Shown here in pieces: positions 1 to 7,748 of a stretch of 20,918 nucleotides of DNA. The position numbers were made by a program, and so were the translations under genes. Below the pieces are notes generated by a model. The model was not told the origin of the DNA and ran no database searches. It saw nothing but the letters and a program-made list of their open reading frames with translations. The stretch spans positions 1 to 20,918 of the forward strand of contig JAUPLK010000004.1 of NCBI GenBank assembly GCA_030836925.1, given 5' to 3'. Every line of letters begins with the position of its first letter. Within the stretch, counting starts at the first letter, position 1. The stretch comes from Pseudomonadota bacterium (lineage in GTDB: Bacteria > Pseudomonadota > Gammaproteobacteria > Steroidobacterales > GCA-2729495).

Positions 1-437
1 ACCGCGTGCTGTACCGATTCGCTGACGTTCTTCAGTACCCGGGCCTGGTCGAACCCGTAAGCCTTCATCTTGATCTCGCTGGTCGAGATCTCGATCAGCG
101 CCTGGCGGATACCGAGTTCGATCAGCGCATCGAGGTCACCGCGCACGGCGCGGGAAAAGCCCCAGATCTCGGCCTTGAGACCGGCCTTGAGGATCCGCCG
201 CACCGCCTGCGTGTCGGCCTCCGACACGCGCGGGAAGCCGGCCTCGATCCGCGCCACGCCGAGCTTGTCGAGGCCGCAGGCGATGGCAAATTTCTCGTCC
301 GGATCAAAAACCACGCCGACGGCCTGCTCGCCATCGCGCAGGGTGGTGTCATAGAAGCGCACCGGGCGGCTGCGGTTGAAGCCGGCCTGCACTTCCTTGC
401 GCTGGTTGAGGTCGCTGATCCAGATCTTGTCTTGCAT
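1..437 (-). CDS. 2-isopropylmalate/homocitrate synthase-like DRE-TIM metallolyase, partial (C-terminus beyond left edge)
   Basis: Only the first 145 residues are inside the window, and the reading frame is open to base 1. The start is the ATG at 437, preceded by a good AAAGGA ribosome site. Residues 30-38 read DTTLRDGEQ, the hallmark of the DRE-TIM metallolyases of the isopropylmalate/homocitrate/citramalate synthase branch (HMG-CoA lyase has a different motif). The R34-D35 and E37 residues of the active site are present. Family members bind a divalent metal and make or break a C-C bond between an oxo acid and acyl-CoA. The HxH metal motif would lie off the edge. It is the last visible gene of the eight-gene minus-strand operon, 19 bp after the cyclase gene. 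Presence in a hydrolase-rich operon argues against a housekeeping leucine role, so a catabolic condensing enzyme or lyase is more likely. The exact substrate is unknown. Confidence 0.8.
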   Translation of the reverse strand, partial: MQDKIWISDLNQRKEVQAGFNRSRPVRFYDTTLRDGEQAVGVVFDPDEKFAIACGLDKLGVARIEAGFPRVSEADTQAVRRILKAGLKAEIWGFSRAVRGDLDALIELGIRQALIEISTSEIKMKAYGFDQARVLKNVSESVQHA

Positions 438-456
438 GTCGGTCCTTTCTGTCGGT

Positions 457-1260
457 TCAGGCCAGCGCGATGGGACGCACCAGCGAAGCCTCGCCGCCCC
501 TGATCTTGAGTGGCAGCACCACCACCGTGGATACCGACTGCTGGTCGGCCGCCAGTGCCTCGAGTGTCAGGCTCTTCATCACGTAGATGCCGTTGTCGAT
601 CATCAGCTGACGATGGGCGTCGAAGAGATTCGGTACGCCGATGGACAGGTTGTCGGTGCCCACCAGCCGCGGTTTGCGTGCAGCGATCCAGCTCACCGCT
701 TCCGGCGACAGGCCGGCCCACTTGTACAGGTAGGTGTCCCGATCGGTCTCGAAGTAGCGTGCATAACCCGTGCGCACCAGTACGCAGGAGCCGGCATCGA
801 TGCTGATCTTCTGCCGCTCGGCGGCCGCCTCGATATCAGCGACGGTGATCGAATAGCGTTCGGGCAGCACCTCCATGCCGAGCAGGGCAGGGATATCGAA
901 CAGCGTGGCGGGCAGCACCAGCGGCGGCACCTTCTCCATGCTGTGCAGGGGTTCGGGCAGATCCACGAAGCCAATGTCGCGCTGGTAGGGCCGGATGTCG
1001 ATGCCCTGCACCTTGTAGTCCTGCGACATGTGCACCGGCACGTCGAAGTGCGTGCCGGAATGCATGGAGGTGATCAGCAGGCTGATCGCGTCGCCAAAGC
1101 CCGGCTCGATCTTGCCAAGATCCTTCTCCACGTACTCGTGGTAGCGGTACAGGTAAAACTGGAAAGGCGGATCAAAGGGATGCACCGGCATGCCCGGCCA
1201 GTACGCCTGGCCGAGGTCATAGACGCGGGCTTTGGACAGCAGTTCGTGCAGCGTGCTCAT
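457..1260 (-). CDS. Cyclase family protein (kynurenine formamidase-like metal hydrolase)
   Basis: This 267-residue protein has the length and motifs of the cyclase family (PF04199), which includes bacterial kynurenine formamidase and isatin hydrolase. These are manganese- or zinc-dependent hydrolases of amide or cyclic amide bonds. Residues 67-77 read HSGTHFDVPVH, the family's metal-binding HxGTHxDxPxH motif, and a conserved GTDN follows at 201-204. No signal peptide is seen, so it should act in the cytoplasm. It starts at the ATG at 1260, 13 bp after the M20 gene, with only a weak ribosome site, and is followed after 19 bp by the isopropylmalate-synthase-like gene. No other tryptophan-pathway gene is nearby, so kynurenine is not the obvious substrate. 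An amide or lactam intermediate of the operon's pathway is the better inference. Confidence 0.85.
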   Translation of the reverse strand: MSTLHELLSKARVYDLGQAYWPGMPVHPFDPPFQFYLYRYHEYVEKDLGKIEPGFGDAISLLITSMHSGTHFDVPVHMSQDYKVQGIDIRPYQRDIGFVDLPEPLHSMEKVPPLVLPATLFDIPALLGMEVLPERYSITVADIEAAAERQKISIDAGSCVLVRTGYARYFETDRDTYLYKWAGLSPEAVSWIAARKPRLVGTDNLSIGVPNLFDAHRQLMIDNGIYVMKSLTLEALAADQQSVSTVVVLPLKIRGGEASLVRPIALA

Positions 1261-1273
1261 CGTGCCGGCCGCT

Positions 1274-2545
1274 TCAGGCCGCGACTCCGCAGATCTCGAG
1301 GATGCAGCGGACGTAGATCCGCGTCATGTCGACCATGTCGCCGATGTGCACATGCTCGCCCTGATGGGTCGAGAAGCCCGCGCCGCCGCTGCGCAAGCGT
1401 CCGGCCGAGCCATAGTTGACGGTGGGAATGCCGTAGCGGTTCATGTGGGCCGCATCGCTGTACCAGGTCTCCATGCCGAACTCCGGTGCCGTGCCGAGTT
1501 GCTCAGTGTGGGCGCCGACGATGGTCTTGATCAATGCATGGTCGTCAGGGATCGAAGTGCCCGGCGCCGAGACATAGATATCAACCGTGGTGCCGGTGAG
1601 CGCCGGATGTTTGCTTACCACGCCGCGCACCAGCTGGCGGACCTCGTTGTAGGCCTGCACGGGCAGCACATCGGGCAGGGTGCGCACATCCAGGTAGATA
1701 CAGCAGTCGTCGGGTGTCCGGGCGCCACGCCACGGCCAACCGCCCTCGATGGCGGCGATGTTCACCTTGGGACGGAAATCGCCCACGGCGTTGCGTTCGA
1801 TGTATTCCGGCATCCACTTGTGCAGCGCATCGAGCAGCAGTGTGGCATTGCTGATCGCGTTCTGCTCCGGCTTCGACCAGGCGGTGTGGATCAGCACGCC
1901 CGGCACCCGGATCTTCAGCCAGGTGGTGCCGCAGTGACGCGGAATCAGCATCATGTTGGTGGGTTCGCCGAGGATGCAGTAGTCGGCGACCGCACCATGC
2001 GTGATCGCGTACTTGGTCCCCACGCCGTAGCCCTGGTAGCTCGGCCCATCGAAGTGATTGACCGGCGCCTTTTCGATCTCGCCGCAAACGCCGGCGATGA
2101 CCACGTCGCCGGCCAGCTTTATGCCCGCGGCCTGTATCGCTTCGCTGGCCACCACATAGGTGGCCAAGGCGCTCTTCATGTTGAAGGAGCCCATGCCGTA
2201 GATCCACTCGTCGTCCACCACCGTGCCTTCGCAGCGGTAACCGATGCCGCGGCTGGCCTGTTCGGGGCCGAAGGAGGTGTCGAGGTGGCCGTTGAACATC
2301 AGGCTCCTGCCCCTGCCTGCACCTTCGAGAATGCCGACCGCGTTGTAGCGCTGGTCGCCGATCGGCTGCAGGGTCGAACGAAAATTCGCGCCGCGCAGCA
2401 CTTCGTGCAGCGCACGGGCCATATCGCCTTCACTGCCGGTCGGGCTTGGCACGTTGACCAGCTGCACGACCAGGTCGACCAGCCGGTGGCGGTCGATGTG
2501 CTCGAGGGCACGCGTGACGAGATTCGCATCGGCTTTGTTGCTCAT
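1274..2545 (-). CDS. M20/ArgE-DapE family hydrolase-like protein with altered metal site
   Basis: The 423-residue protein starts at the ATG at 2545 (MSNKADANL), with an AGGGTGG ribosome site upstream. The frame is open further upstream, but that stretch lies inside the FAH-family gene in another frame. M20 family landmarks are visible: GHLDT around H87-D89, a GEPT loop near residue 193 and a histidine near the C-terminus (THQGEHVHIGD). M20 enzymes are di-zinc peptidases or amidohydrolases that cleave N-acyl or N-carbamoyl bonds. The segment that normally reads D-M-K with a bridging aspartate reads FNMKSA here, with N122 in place of Asp. The usual catalytic Glu-Glu pair reads GEIE (E156, I157). 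It may be a hydrolase subfamily with one metal or a different site. It sits between the FAH-family and cyclase genes in the same operon. Confidence 0.85.
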   Translation of the reverse strand: MSNKADANLVTRALEHIDRHRLVDLVVQLVNVPSPTGSEGDMARALHEVLRGANFRSTLQPIGDQRYNAVGILEGAGRGRSLMFNGHLDTSFGPEQASRGIGYRCEGTVVDDEWIYGMGSFNMKSALATYVVASEAIQAAGIKLAGDVVIAGVCGEIEKAPVNHFDGPSYQGYGVGTKYAITHGAVADYCILGEPTNMMLIPRHCGTTWLKIRVPGVLIHTAWSKPEQNAISNATLLLDALHKWMPEYIERNAVGDFRPKVNIAAIEGGWPWRGARTPDDCCIYLDVRTLPDVLPVQAYNEVRQLVRGVVSKHPALTGTTVDIYVSAPGTSIPDDHALIKTIVGAHTEQLGTAPEFGMETWYSDAAHMNRYGIPTVNYGSAGRLRSGGAGFSTHQGEHVHIGDMVDMTRIYVRCILEICGVAA

Positions 2546-2580
2546 GCTGGCACCACCCTGTCTTGCGTTGTTCAACTGCC

Positions 2581-3546
2581 TCAGTCGCCTGCCACGATGT
2601 GCGTGGTCAGGGTGCCGAGCTTCTCGATGTTGGCTTCCACCAGGTCGCCGGGCTTCAGCCATTCGGGCACCGCCATGCCGGCCGCAACGCCCGGCGGGCT
2701 GCCGCTGGTGATGATGTCGCCGGGCTCCAGCGTGGTGTTCGACCACCAGGAGACGAGCTCGGCAGTCTTGTAGTGCATCTGCGAGGTGTTGGAATCCTGG
2801 CGCACCACGCCGTTCACTTTCAGTTGCATGGCGAGCTTGTGCGGGTCGCCGAGTTCGTCGGGCGTCACCAGGTGCGGCCCGAAGGGGCAGCTGCCGTTGA
2901 AGCTCTTGCCGAGCAGGATCACCTTGTTGGAGTGTTCGCGGGCCTGGATGTCGCGCGCCGACAGGTCGTTGAAGATCGTGTAGCCGGCCACGTAGTCCAT
3001 GGCGTCGGCGATCGATACGCGGAAGGCCGGCTTGCCGATGATGATCGCGATCTCGATCTCGTAATCGAGCTGCTTGGTGAAGTGCGGCACCGGTACCTTT
3101 GCGCCGGAGGCGACCACCGAGGAGGGCGCCTCCAGGAAGCCGGTCGGGTGCTCGAAGTGGAAGTCCTTCCAGTTGTGCGACTGCCACTCCGGTTCCTTCC
3201 AGGTGGTCAGCTCGCTCAGGTGCGCGGTGAAGTTGCAGGAGGTGTGCATGATCTTGCCCGGCCGCGGCACCGGTGCGGCGAGCACGATCTCCGCCGGCGC
3301 CCAGGCATAGCGATCGCCGCCAGGACCGCGCAGACTCGACAGCCCGGTCGGGTTCAGCTTTCCTTCGAGCTGCTTCAGAGCCGCGCGTGCGGCATGCATG
3401 CCGGTGTCGCCGAGCTGCAGGAAAGCGAGCATGTCGGCCGGCAGTTGCCCGCCGGTCAGTGCGTGCAGATCGATGTAGCAGTGGCTGACAAAGGCGCCGA
3501 TGGTCTTGCGCCCGCCGTTGACGATCCTGAAACTTGCGAGTTGCAT
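2581..3546 (-). CDS. Fumarylacetoacetate hydrolase family protein
   Basis: A 321-residue protein of the FAH superfamily (PF01557), which includes acylpyruvases, oxaloacetate decarboxylases, 2-keto-pentenoate hydratases and fumarylacetoacetases. These enzymes hydrolyse or decarboxylate C-C bonds of oxo acids using Mg or Mn. The C-terminal catalytic domain runs from about residue 95 to the end. The metal ligands appear intact: E163 and E165 in DYEIEIAIIIG, and D194 in IFNDLSARD. H109 in NFTAHLSE is a candidate catalytic base. The start at 3546 is supported by a GGGAG site inside the end of the preceding LLM gene, whose stop lies only 2 bp away, so the two are probably translationally coupled. 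In context it would cleave a late dioxo intermediate of the operon's pathway. The substrate cannot be told from sequence. Confidence 0.9.
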   Translation of the reverse strand: MQLASFRIVNGGRKTIGAFVSHCYIDLHALTGGQLPADMLAFLQLGDTGMHAARAALKQLEGKLNPTGLSSLRGPGGDRYAWAPAEIVLAAPVPRPGKIMHTSCNFTAHLSELTTWKEPEWQSHNWKDFHFEHPTGFLEAPSSVVASGAKVPVPHFTKQLDYEIEIAIIIGKPAFRVSIADAMDYVAGYTIFNDLSARDIQAREHSNKVILLGKSFNGSCPFGPHLVTPDELGDPHKLAMQLKVNGVVRQDSNTSQMHYKTAELVSWWSNTTLEPGDIITSGSPPGVAAGMAVPEWLKPGDLVEANIEKLGTLTTHIVAGD

Positions 3547-3548
3547 AT

Positions 3549-4631
3549 TCAGGCTCCCGGTTTCAGCTTGGCCAGAACCTGTTCGCCAAACAGCCGGATG
3601 GTTTCCAGGTTGTCGGCTTCACTGGCGCCGACGACTTCCAGCAGCGGCAGGTTGAGGCCCGCATCCACCAGTTCCTGGGTGATTTCCAGGCACTCGTCCG
3701 GTGTGCCGGAGATGCAGGTAAAGGCGCGTTGCATGGCGTCTGTCACCAGATGGGTGACGCGGTCTTCGGTGCCATCGGCGATGGCCTTGCGGAACGGCGC
3801 CCAGGTGCTGTCGGGCAGGCCAGAGGTGCTCAGGATCACGTCGTTCTTGATGTTGCGCAGCTTGTTGATGATGTAGGTGCCGGTATAGCTGCGCGTTGCG
3901 TCCTTGGCCTTCTTGCCGTCCTTCGAACAGGCCGCGAGGATCACGCCGCCGACCGGGAAGTCAGCCGCCAGCGTGCGGTTGGCTGCAGCCGCACCAGCCT
4001 GGCAATTCTTGCGCGCATAGCGCGTGAAGCCCGGCGACGTGAGTCCCGGCAGCAGCAAACCATCGGAGATTTCGCCGGCGAGCTTCTGCATCAGCGGTCC
4101 GGTGGCGCCGATGTACACGGGAATCTCGGTGCGCAGGCCACGCTTTTCGCGATCCACCGCCGGCATGTCGCACTTGAACAGCTCGCCGTCGTAGGCGAAG
4201 GCCTTGCCGCTGGCGATGCCGCGGATCATCTCGGTGCACTCGCGGTGCGTGCGGACCGGCGTGAACTTCTTCATGTCGATGTCCAGGTACTCGGTGCCGA
4301 CCTTGCCGGCGCCGAGGCCCATGATGAAGCGTCCGCCGGACAGGTCGTCGATGCCCACGCACTCGGAGGCCTGCACGGTCGGGTGGCGCATGTACGGCGA
4401 GGTGATGCCGAGCCCGATCGGAATCTTCTTGGTGGCCAGCGTGGCCGCAGCCAGCGTCGCGAAGCAGCCGCGTGCCTCATGGCCGTACTTGCGGAACCAG
4501 TGATAGGCCTCGGCGATCCAGAAACCGCCGTTGTAACCGGAGGCTTCGGTCTGTGCCGCGTACTTCTGGATCGACGACATCGGCTCGTAGGACTTGAAGA
4601 TCACGCCGACTTTCGGCTGCTTGTTGCTCAT
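3549..4631 (-). CDS. LLM-class flavin-dependent oxidoreductase (luciferase-like)
   Basis: A 360-residue protein with the typical length and landmarks of the bacterial luciferase-like / F420-dependent reductase superfamily (PF00296). Features include an N-terminal strand KVGVIF, the FWIAEAYHW segment, GLGITSPYMRHPTV around residues 73-85, and the conserved LSGGRFIMGLGAGK near residues 97-110. Members are TIM barrels that use reduced flavin for monooxygenation or F420 for hydride transfer. The sequence resembles the MER/F420-type subgroup, but the cofactor cannot be decided, and no F420 or flavin reductase gene is in view. The ATG at 4631 has an AGGAG site 7 bases away. It lies 36 bp after the M24 gene and 2 bp before the FAH gene. 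It is the most likely redox step of the operon. Confidence 0.9.
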   Translation of the reverse strand: MSNKQPKVGVIFKSYEPMSSIQKYAAQTEASGYNGGFWIAEAYHWFRKYGHEARGCFATLAAATLATKKIPIGLGITSPYMRHPTVQASECVGIDDLSGGRFIMGLGAGKVGTEYLDIDMKKFTPVRTHRECTEMIRGIASGKAFAYDGELFKCDMPAVDREKRGLRTEIPVYIGATGPLMQKLAGEISDGLLLPGLTSPGFTRYARKNCQAGAAAANRTLAADFPVGGVILAACSKDGKKAKDATRSYTGTYIINKLRNIKNDVILSTSGLPDSTWAPFRKAIADGTEDRVTHLVTDAMQRAFTCISGTPDECLEITQELVDAGLNLPLLEVVGASEADNLETIRLFGEQVLAKLKPGA

Positions 4632-4667
4632 CGTTCTGCTCCTGGGGTTCTGTTGTGAGCGGGGGCG

Positions 4668-5822
4668 TTACAGACCGGATTCGCCGCCCGTGTAGTACCT
4701 GACCGGCACGCCGGACAGCGGTTCGCCGCCCTCCTTGCCGACCCTGAATGTCTCCTGGAAATACAGGCAGGCGCTGCGGTCCTCGGTCATGACGTGCGGA
4801 TGCATCGAGCACACCATGTTTTCCACCAGCGCGAACTCAGCGCCCTCGCCGATGCGCGGGTGCTCGATCATGGTCATGCCGATCGAGTGGCCGCAGACAT
4901 GGCCGAGCCGCCAGCCCTTGCCCTCGAAGGGCCTGATGCACTTGCGGTGCACGTCCTCGGCGGAGGCGCCGGCTTTCATGTGCGCTTTCGCCAGTTCATG
5001 GAACTCGGCGTAGGCGTCCAGCAGCTGGCGGGTAATGTCGCTGACGCCCTTCGGCGCCAGCAGTCGCGAGAACTCGACCCAGTGGCCGCCCTCGCCGGAA
5101 ACCTCGAGGCCGTACATCAGTGCGTCGGTGTCCGCGACGCGGCGGTGAGGGTCGGCAAACACCATCTGCGGCCGCAGGCTGCCGTGCGGGCCGATCAGCA
5201 CCATGTCCATGGTGTTGCGCGCCGTGCCCTGGCTCACGAAGACCTGTTCGGCGACGCCCATCAGCTCGGCTTCGGTCCTGCCGGCCTTGTAGGCCTGGAT
5301 GACGGCGAGCACGCCGGCCTTGTTGATTGCCATCGAGTGGCGCACCGAGGCCATTTCTTCTTCGCTCTTCTGCGCCCGCGAATGATCGAAAGCCACGTCG
5401 AAGTCCACCAGCTCGAGACGCGCGTCGAGCAGGGCGCGGTAATCGCGCACCGACATGATGTACTCGAGTCCGTAAACACCCACGCGTTTCCAGCCCTGCT
5501 CGCGGCAATGGGCGGCCAGCCATTCACCGCAGTGCGGTGGCTTGGCGGCCTGCTTGACGAAGGACTGGCTGTGATCGCCGACCCAGGTGGCCTCGCGCGG
5601 CGTCACGAAGATGGGGTCGCCCTTCATCGGCACGACCACGTAGGCATAGCGGTGCAGGATGTGAAAGCCGCACATATAGCGCACGGCACCTTCAAAACCC
5701 GAGTATTCGCTGCCGCTGACGATCAGCGCATCGAGTCCGGCTGCGGCCATCGCCTTGCGCGTATTCGCGTAGCGACGGGCGATCTCTGTCGCGCTGGGCT
5801 GAAACGGATTCTGTGTGCTCAT
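4668..5822 (-). CDS. M24 (creatinase / Xaa-Pro aminopeptidase-like) protein with non-canonical active site
   Basis: This 384-residue protein has the two-domain layout of the family: a creatinase N-terminal domain (about 15-150) and a pita-bread M24 domain (about 155-370). Family members include Xaa-Pro aminopeptidases, creatinase (C-N hydrolysis without a metal) and the DMSP lyase DddP. Aligned by eye, the five usual metal ligands Asp, Asp, His, Glu, Glu become E240 (YGLEVSG), E250 (WVEFSR), H312 (CGHSIGM), H341 (MVCSMHPHV, where VEPG is normal) and E357 (YFQETF). Three of five are therefore substituted, which suggests a creatinase-like or lyase activity rather than peptidase. The ATG at 5822 has a strong AGGGGA site. 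It sits between the second ketopantoate-reductase-like gene and the LLM gene. Confidence 0.85.
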   Translation of the reverse strand: MSTQNPFQPSATEIARRYANTRKAMAAAGLDALIVSGSEYSGFEGAVRYMCGFHILHRYAYVVVPMKGDPIFVTPREATWVGDHSQSFVKQAAKPPHCGEWLAAHCREQGWKRVGVYGLEYIMSVRDYRALLDARLELVDFDVAFDHSRAQKSEEEMASVRHSMAINKAGVLAVIQAYKAGRTEAELMGVAEQVFVSQGTARNTMDMVLIGPHGSLRPQMVFADPHRRVADTDALMYGLEVSGEGGHWVEFSRLLAPKGVSDITRQLLDAYAEFHELAKAHMKAGASAEDVHRKCIRPFEGKGWRLGHVCGHSIGMTMIEHPRIGEGAEFALVENMVCSMHPHVMTEDRSACLYFQETFRVGKEGGEPLSGVPVRYYTGGESGL

Positions 5823-5841
5823 CAGTGATGTCCCCTGCCGT

Positions 5842-6762
5842 TCAGTCTTTGCGTGTCCATGAATGTTCCATGCCCTCGATCAGCGCCCAGATGGCGCGGT
5901 TCAGGGGTGTCGGTACGCCGGTCTGCTCACCGAACTGCACGATGCCGCCATTCAGCGCGGCGATCTCGGTGCGCCGGTGGGCGAGTGCGTCCTGCAGCAT
6001 GCTGGCTTTGTGCAGATAGGCGACCTCGCGGGCGTGATCGATCAGTTTCTCCGGATCGCTGTCCGGCGTGATACCCAGCGCTTTCGCCACCGCCACGCCC
6101 TCGGCCGCGAGGCCGGAGATGAGTGCGCGCACGCGCGGCTGGTCGCAGGCCACACCATGCGGCAGGCCGGTCAGCGCACCGATGGGATTGGTGGCGGCAT
6201 TGAAGATCAGCTTGGTCCACTGCGCGCCGCGCGCATCGGTCATGGCCAGCGTTTCCATGCCGGACTGCGTAAGCTTGTCCGCCAGCGCGGTGACCTCGGC
6301 CATGCTGGCCGGCTTCGGCTCGAAGGGTCCGATCCAGGTCTTGCCGCCGGTATCCTGCTGCACGTGCCCGGGTTCGATGATGCGCCCGGCCGGAAAGGTG
6401 GTGCCGCGCATCACGCGGGGCGCGTATTCGGCAATGATCTCTTCGTTCCCCACGCCGTTTTGCACCGAGCAGACGGCGCCGTTGCGGAAAATCGCTGCGG
6501 TGGCTGCCATTGCCGGCCGGGTATGCAGCGACTTGGTGGCCACGATGCCGAAATCACAGGGTGGAATGGCGGCTGGATCGCTGCTCGCCTTCGGCCGCGA
6601 GTGGAGTGTGCTCTTGCCGGACAGGCGCAGGCCGCCCTTGTTGATCGCATCGATGTGCGCCTTGTCGAGGTCATAGGCCCACACCTCGACATCGGCCAGC
6701 GTGGCCAGGTGTGCTGCGAACAGGCTGCCGATGGCGCCGCAGCCGACGATACAGACTTTCAT
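5842..6762 (-). CDS. Ketopantoate reductase-like 2-dehydrogenase (ApbA/PanE family), copy 2
   Basis: A 306-residue NAD(P)-dependent dehydrogenase of the ApbA/PanE family. The N-terminal Rossmann loop is GCGAIG (residues 7-12), and SVQNGVGNEE near residue 100 is the family's second nucleotide/substrate motif. The catalytic K184 with N188 and N192 keeps the K-x3-N-x3-N spacing of E. coli PanE, and RRTEIAALNGG near residue 266 carries the expected glutamate. Family members reduce 2-oxo acids or oxidise 2-hydroxy acids. Its ATG overlaps the stop codon of the upstream paralogue (ATGA at 6759-6762), which indicates translational coupling. The position in a catabolic operon, in tandem with a paralogue, argues against a role in pantothenate synthesis. 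Confidence 0.88.
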   Translation of the reverse strand: MKVCIVGCGAIGSLFAAHLATLADVEVWAYDLDKAHIDAINKGGLRLSGKSTLHSRPKASSDPAAIPPCDFGIVATKSLHTRPAMAATAAIFRNGAVCSVQNGVGNEEIIAEYAPRVMRGTTFPAGRIIEPGHVQQDTGGKTWIGPFEPKPASMAEVTALADKLTQSGMETLAMTDARGAQWTKLIFNAATNPIGALTGLPHGVACDQPRVRALISGLAAEGVAVAKALGITPDSDPEKLIDHAREVAYLHKASMLQDALAHRRTEIAALNGGIVQFGEQTGVPTPLNRAIWALIEGMEHSWTRKD

Positions 6763-7748
6763 GCGCGACTCCCGTGTGCAATATCGGTGACTGGCCGGCG
6801 TCTCCAGCTTGATTCGCGTGCCTTGACCAGCCGGTAGAGGGTTTCGTGGATCGGTGCCGGTATGCCGAGCCGCTGCGCTTCGCGCACCACGGCACCGGTC
6901 AGCCAGTCCACCTCCGTGGCCCGGTGTGCGCGCACATCCTCGAGCATCGAGAAAACGTGGGCGTATTCATCGTCGCCGGTCTGGCCGTGGCTGACGGCCT
7001 CGACATTCATGGCCCAGGGGTCGCGGTACAGCTCGATGCCGAGCGCGCCCGCCACCTGCCGGCCTTCGGCCATCATGGCGTGAACCAGGTGACCGAGATC
7101 GGTGAGCTTCTCGCGCCTCGCAAAAGCCTGCACATGCGGCAGGTCGGTGAGCGCGCCGATGCTGTTCACGCAGGAGTTGAACAGCAGCTTTGACCACTGT
7201 GCCGGCAGCAGGTCCGGAAAGGCCTTGGCCTTGAGGCCCGAGCGCTCGATCAGTGCGGCGATCTGTTGCACGTCGGCGTAGCTGGCCTTGCCGCCAGCCC
7301 ATGGCCCCATCCAGGTCGCCGTGTCGAGCTCGTACTCCACCTCGGTATCCGAATGGCGGACGCCGCTCATGAAGGTCACTGCCGAGATGATCGGCCAGTT
7401 GCCGTGGCGTGCCACCACGGCCTCGCAGCCGAGGCCGTTCTGGACGGTCATCACCGTGGCAGACGGGAAATGGCCGGCGATCAGTTTCGCGCTGTCCTCG
7501 ACGGCGGTGGCCTTGGTGGCGATGATCAGCAGATCGACAGCGCCGAGCGCCGACGGATCGGTGGCGGCCCGGATGTTTGCGTGCAGCGCAGACTTGCCGC
7601 GTACCTTCAGCCCGCGGGCGTTCAGCAGCGCTGCGTGCTCTTCGCGCCGCGTCAGTACCTTGATCTGTGCGACCTCGCCGAGGTGCCCGGCAAACAGGCT
7701 GCCGATGGCGCCGGCGCCGACGACACAGACCGACTGGATTTCCTGCAT
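6759..7748 (-). CDS. Ketopantoate reductase-like 2-dehydrogenase (ApbA/PanE family), copy 1
   Basis: First gene of the minus-strand operon, 329 residues from the ATG at 7748. A TTG two codons upstream (7754) is an alternative start. The Rossmann loop GAGAIG lies at the N-terminus, MTVQNGLGCE at about 101-110, and the catalytic K-x3-N-x3-N segment QWSKLLFNSCVNSIGALT follows with K at about 187. RATEVDWLTGA near the C-terminus replaces the more usual TEIDALNG, so the substrate pocket probably differs from copy 2. The same architecture and shared segments (SIGALT or PIGALT followed by a proline-histidine turn) show that the two genes are old duplicates. It would act as an NAD(P)-dependent oxo-acid reductase or hydroxy-acid dehydrogenase. 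Transcription should start in the divergent spacer to the right. Confidence 0.86.
   Translation of the reverse strand: MQEIQSVCVVGAGAIGSLFAGHLGEVAQIKVLTRREEHAALLNARGLKVRGKSALHANIRAATDPSALGAVDLLIIATKATAVEDSAKLIAGHFPSATVMTVQNGLGCEAVVARHGNWPIISAVTFMSGVRHSDTEVEYELDTATWMGPWAGGKASYADVQQIAALIERSGLKAKAFPDLLPAQWSKLLFNSCVNSIGALTDLPHVQAFARREKLTDLGHLVHAMMAEGRQVAGALGIELYRDPWAMNVEAVSHGQTGDDEYAHVFSMLEDVRAHRATEVDWLTGAVVREAQRLGIPAPIHETLYRLVKARESSWRRRPVTDIAHGSRA

Noticed and set aside
457..1260. Assigning kynB (kynurenine formamidase) to the cyclase gene
   Set aside because: The motif is shared by the whole family and no kynureninase or tryptophan dioxygenase gene is nearby.
1274..3187. Long 637-codon minus-strand ORF as one gene
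   Set aside because: The first 214 codons lie inside the FAH-family gene in another frame and are low-complexity Arg/Gly-rich. M20 homology begins at the ATG at 2545, which has a ribosome site.
376..3876. Long plus-strand ORFs opposite the hydrolase operon (for example 376-1419, 1232-2773, 2563-3876)
   Set aside because: They are antisense shadows caused by high GC; their products are His/Arg/Ala-rich with no recognisable domain, while the minus-strand products have clear families.
5842..7748. Calling either dehydrogenase panE
   Set aside because: Catalytic residues fit, but two tandem copies in a catabolic operon make pantothenate synthesis unlikely, and the family has many other substrates.
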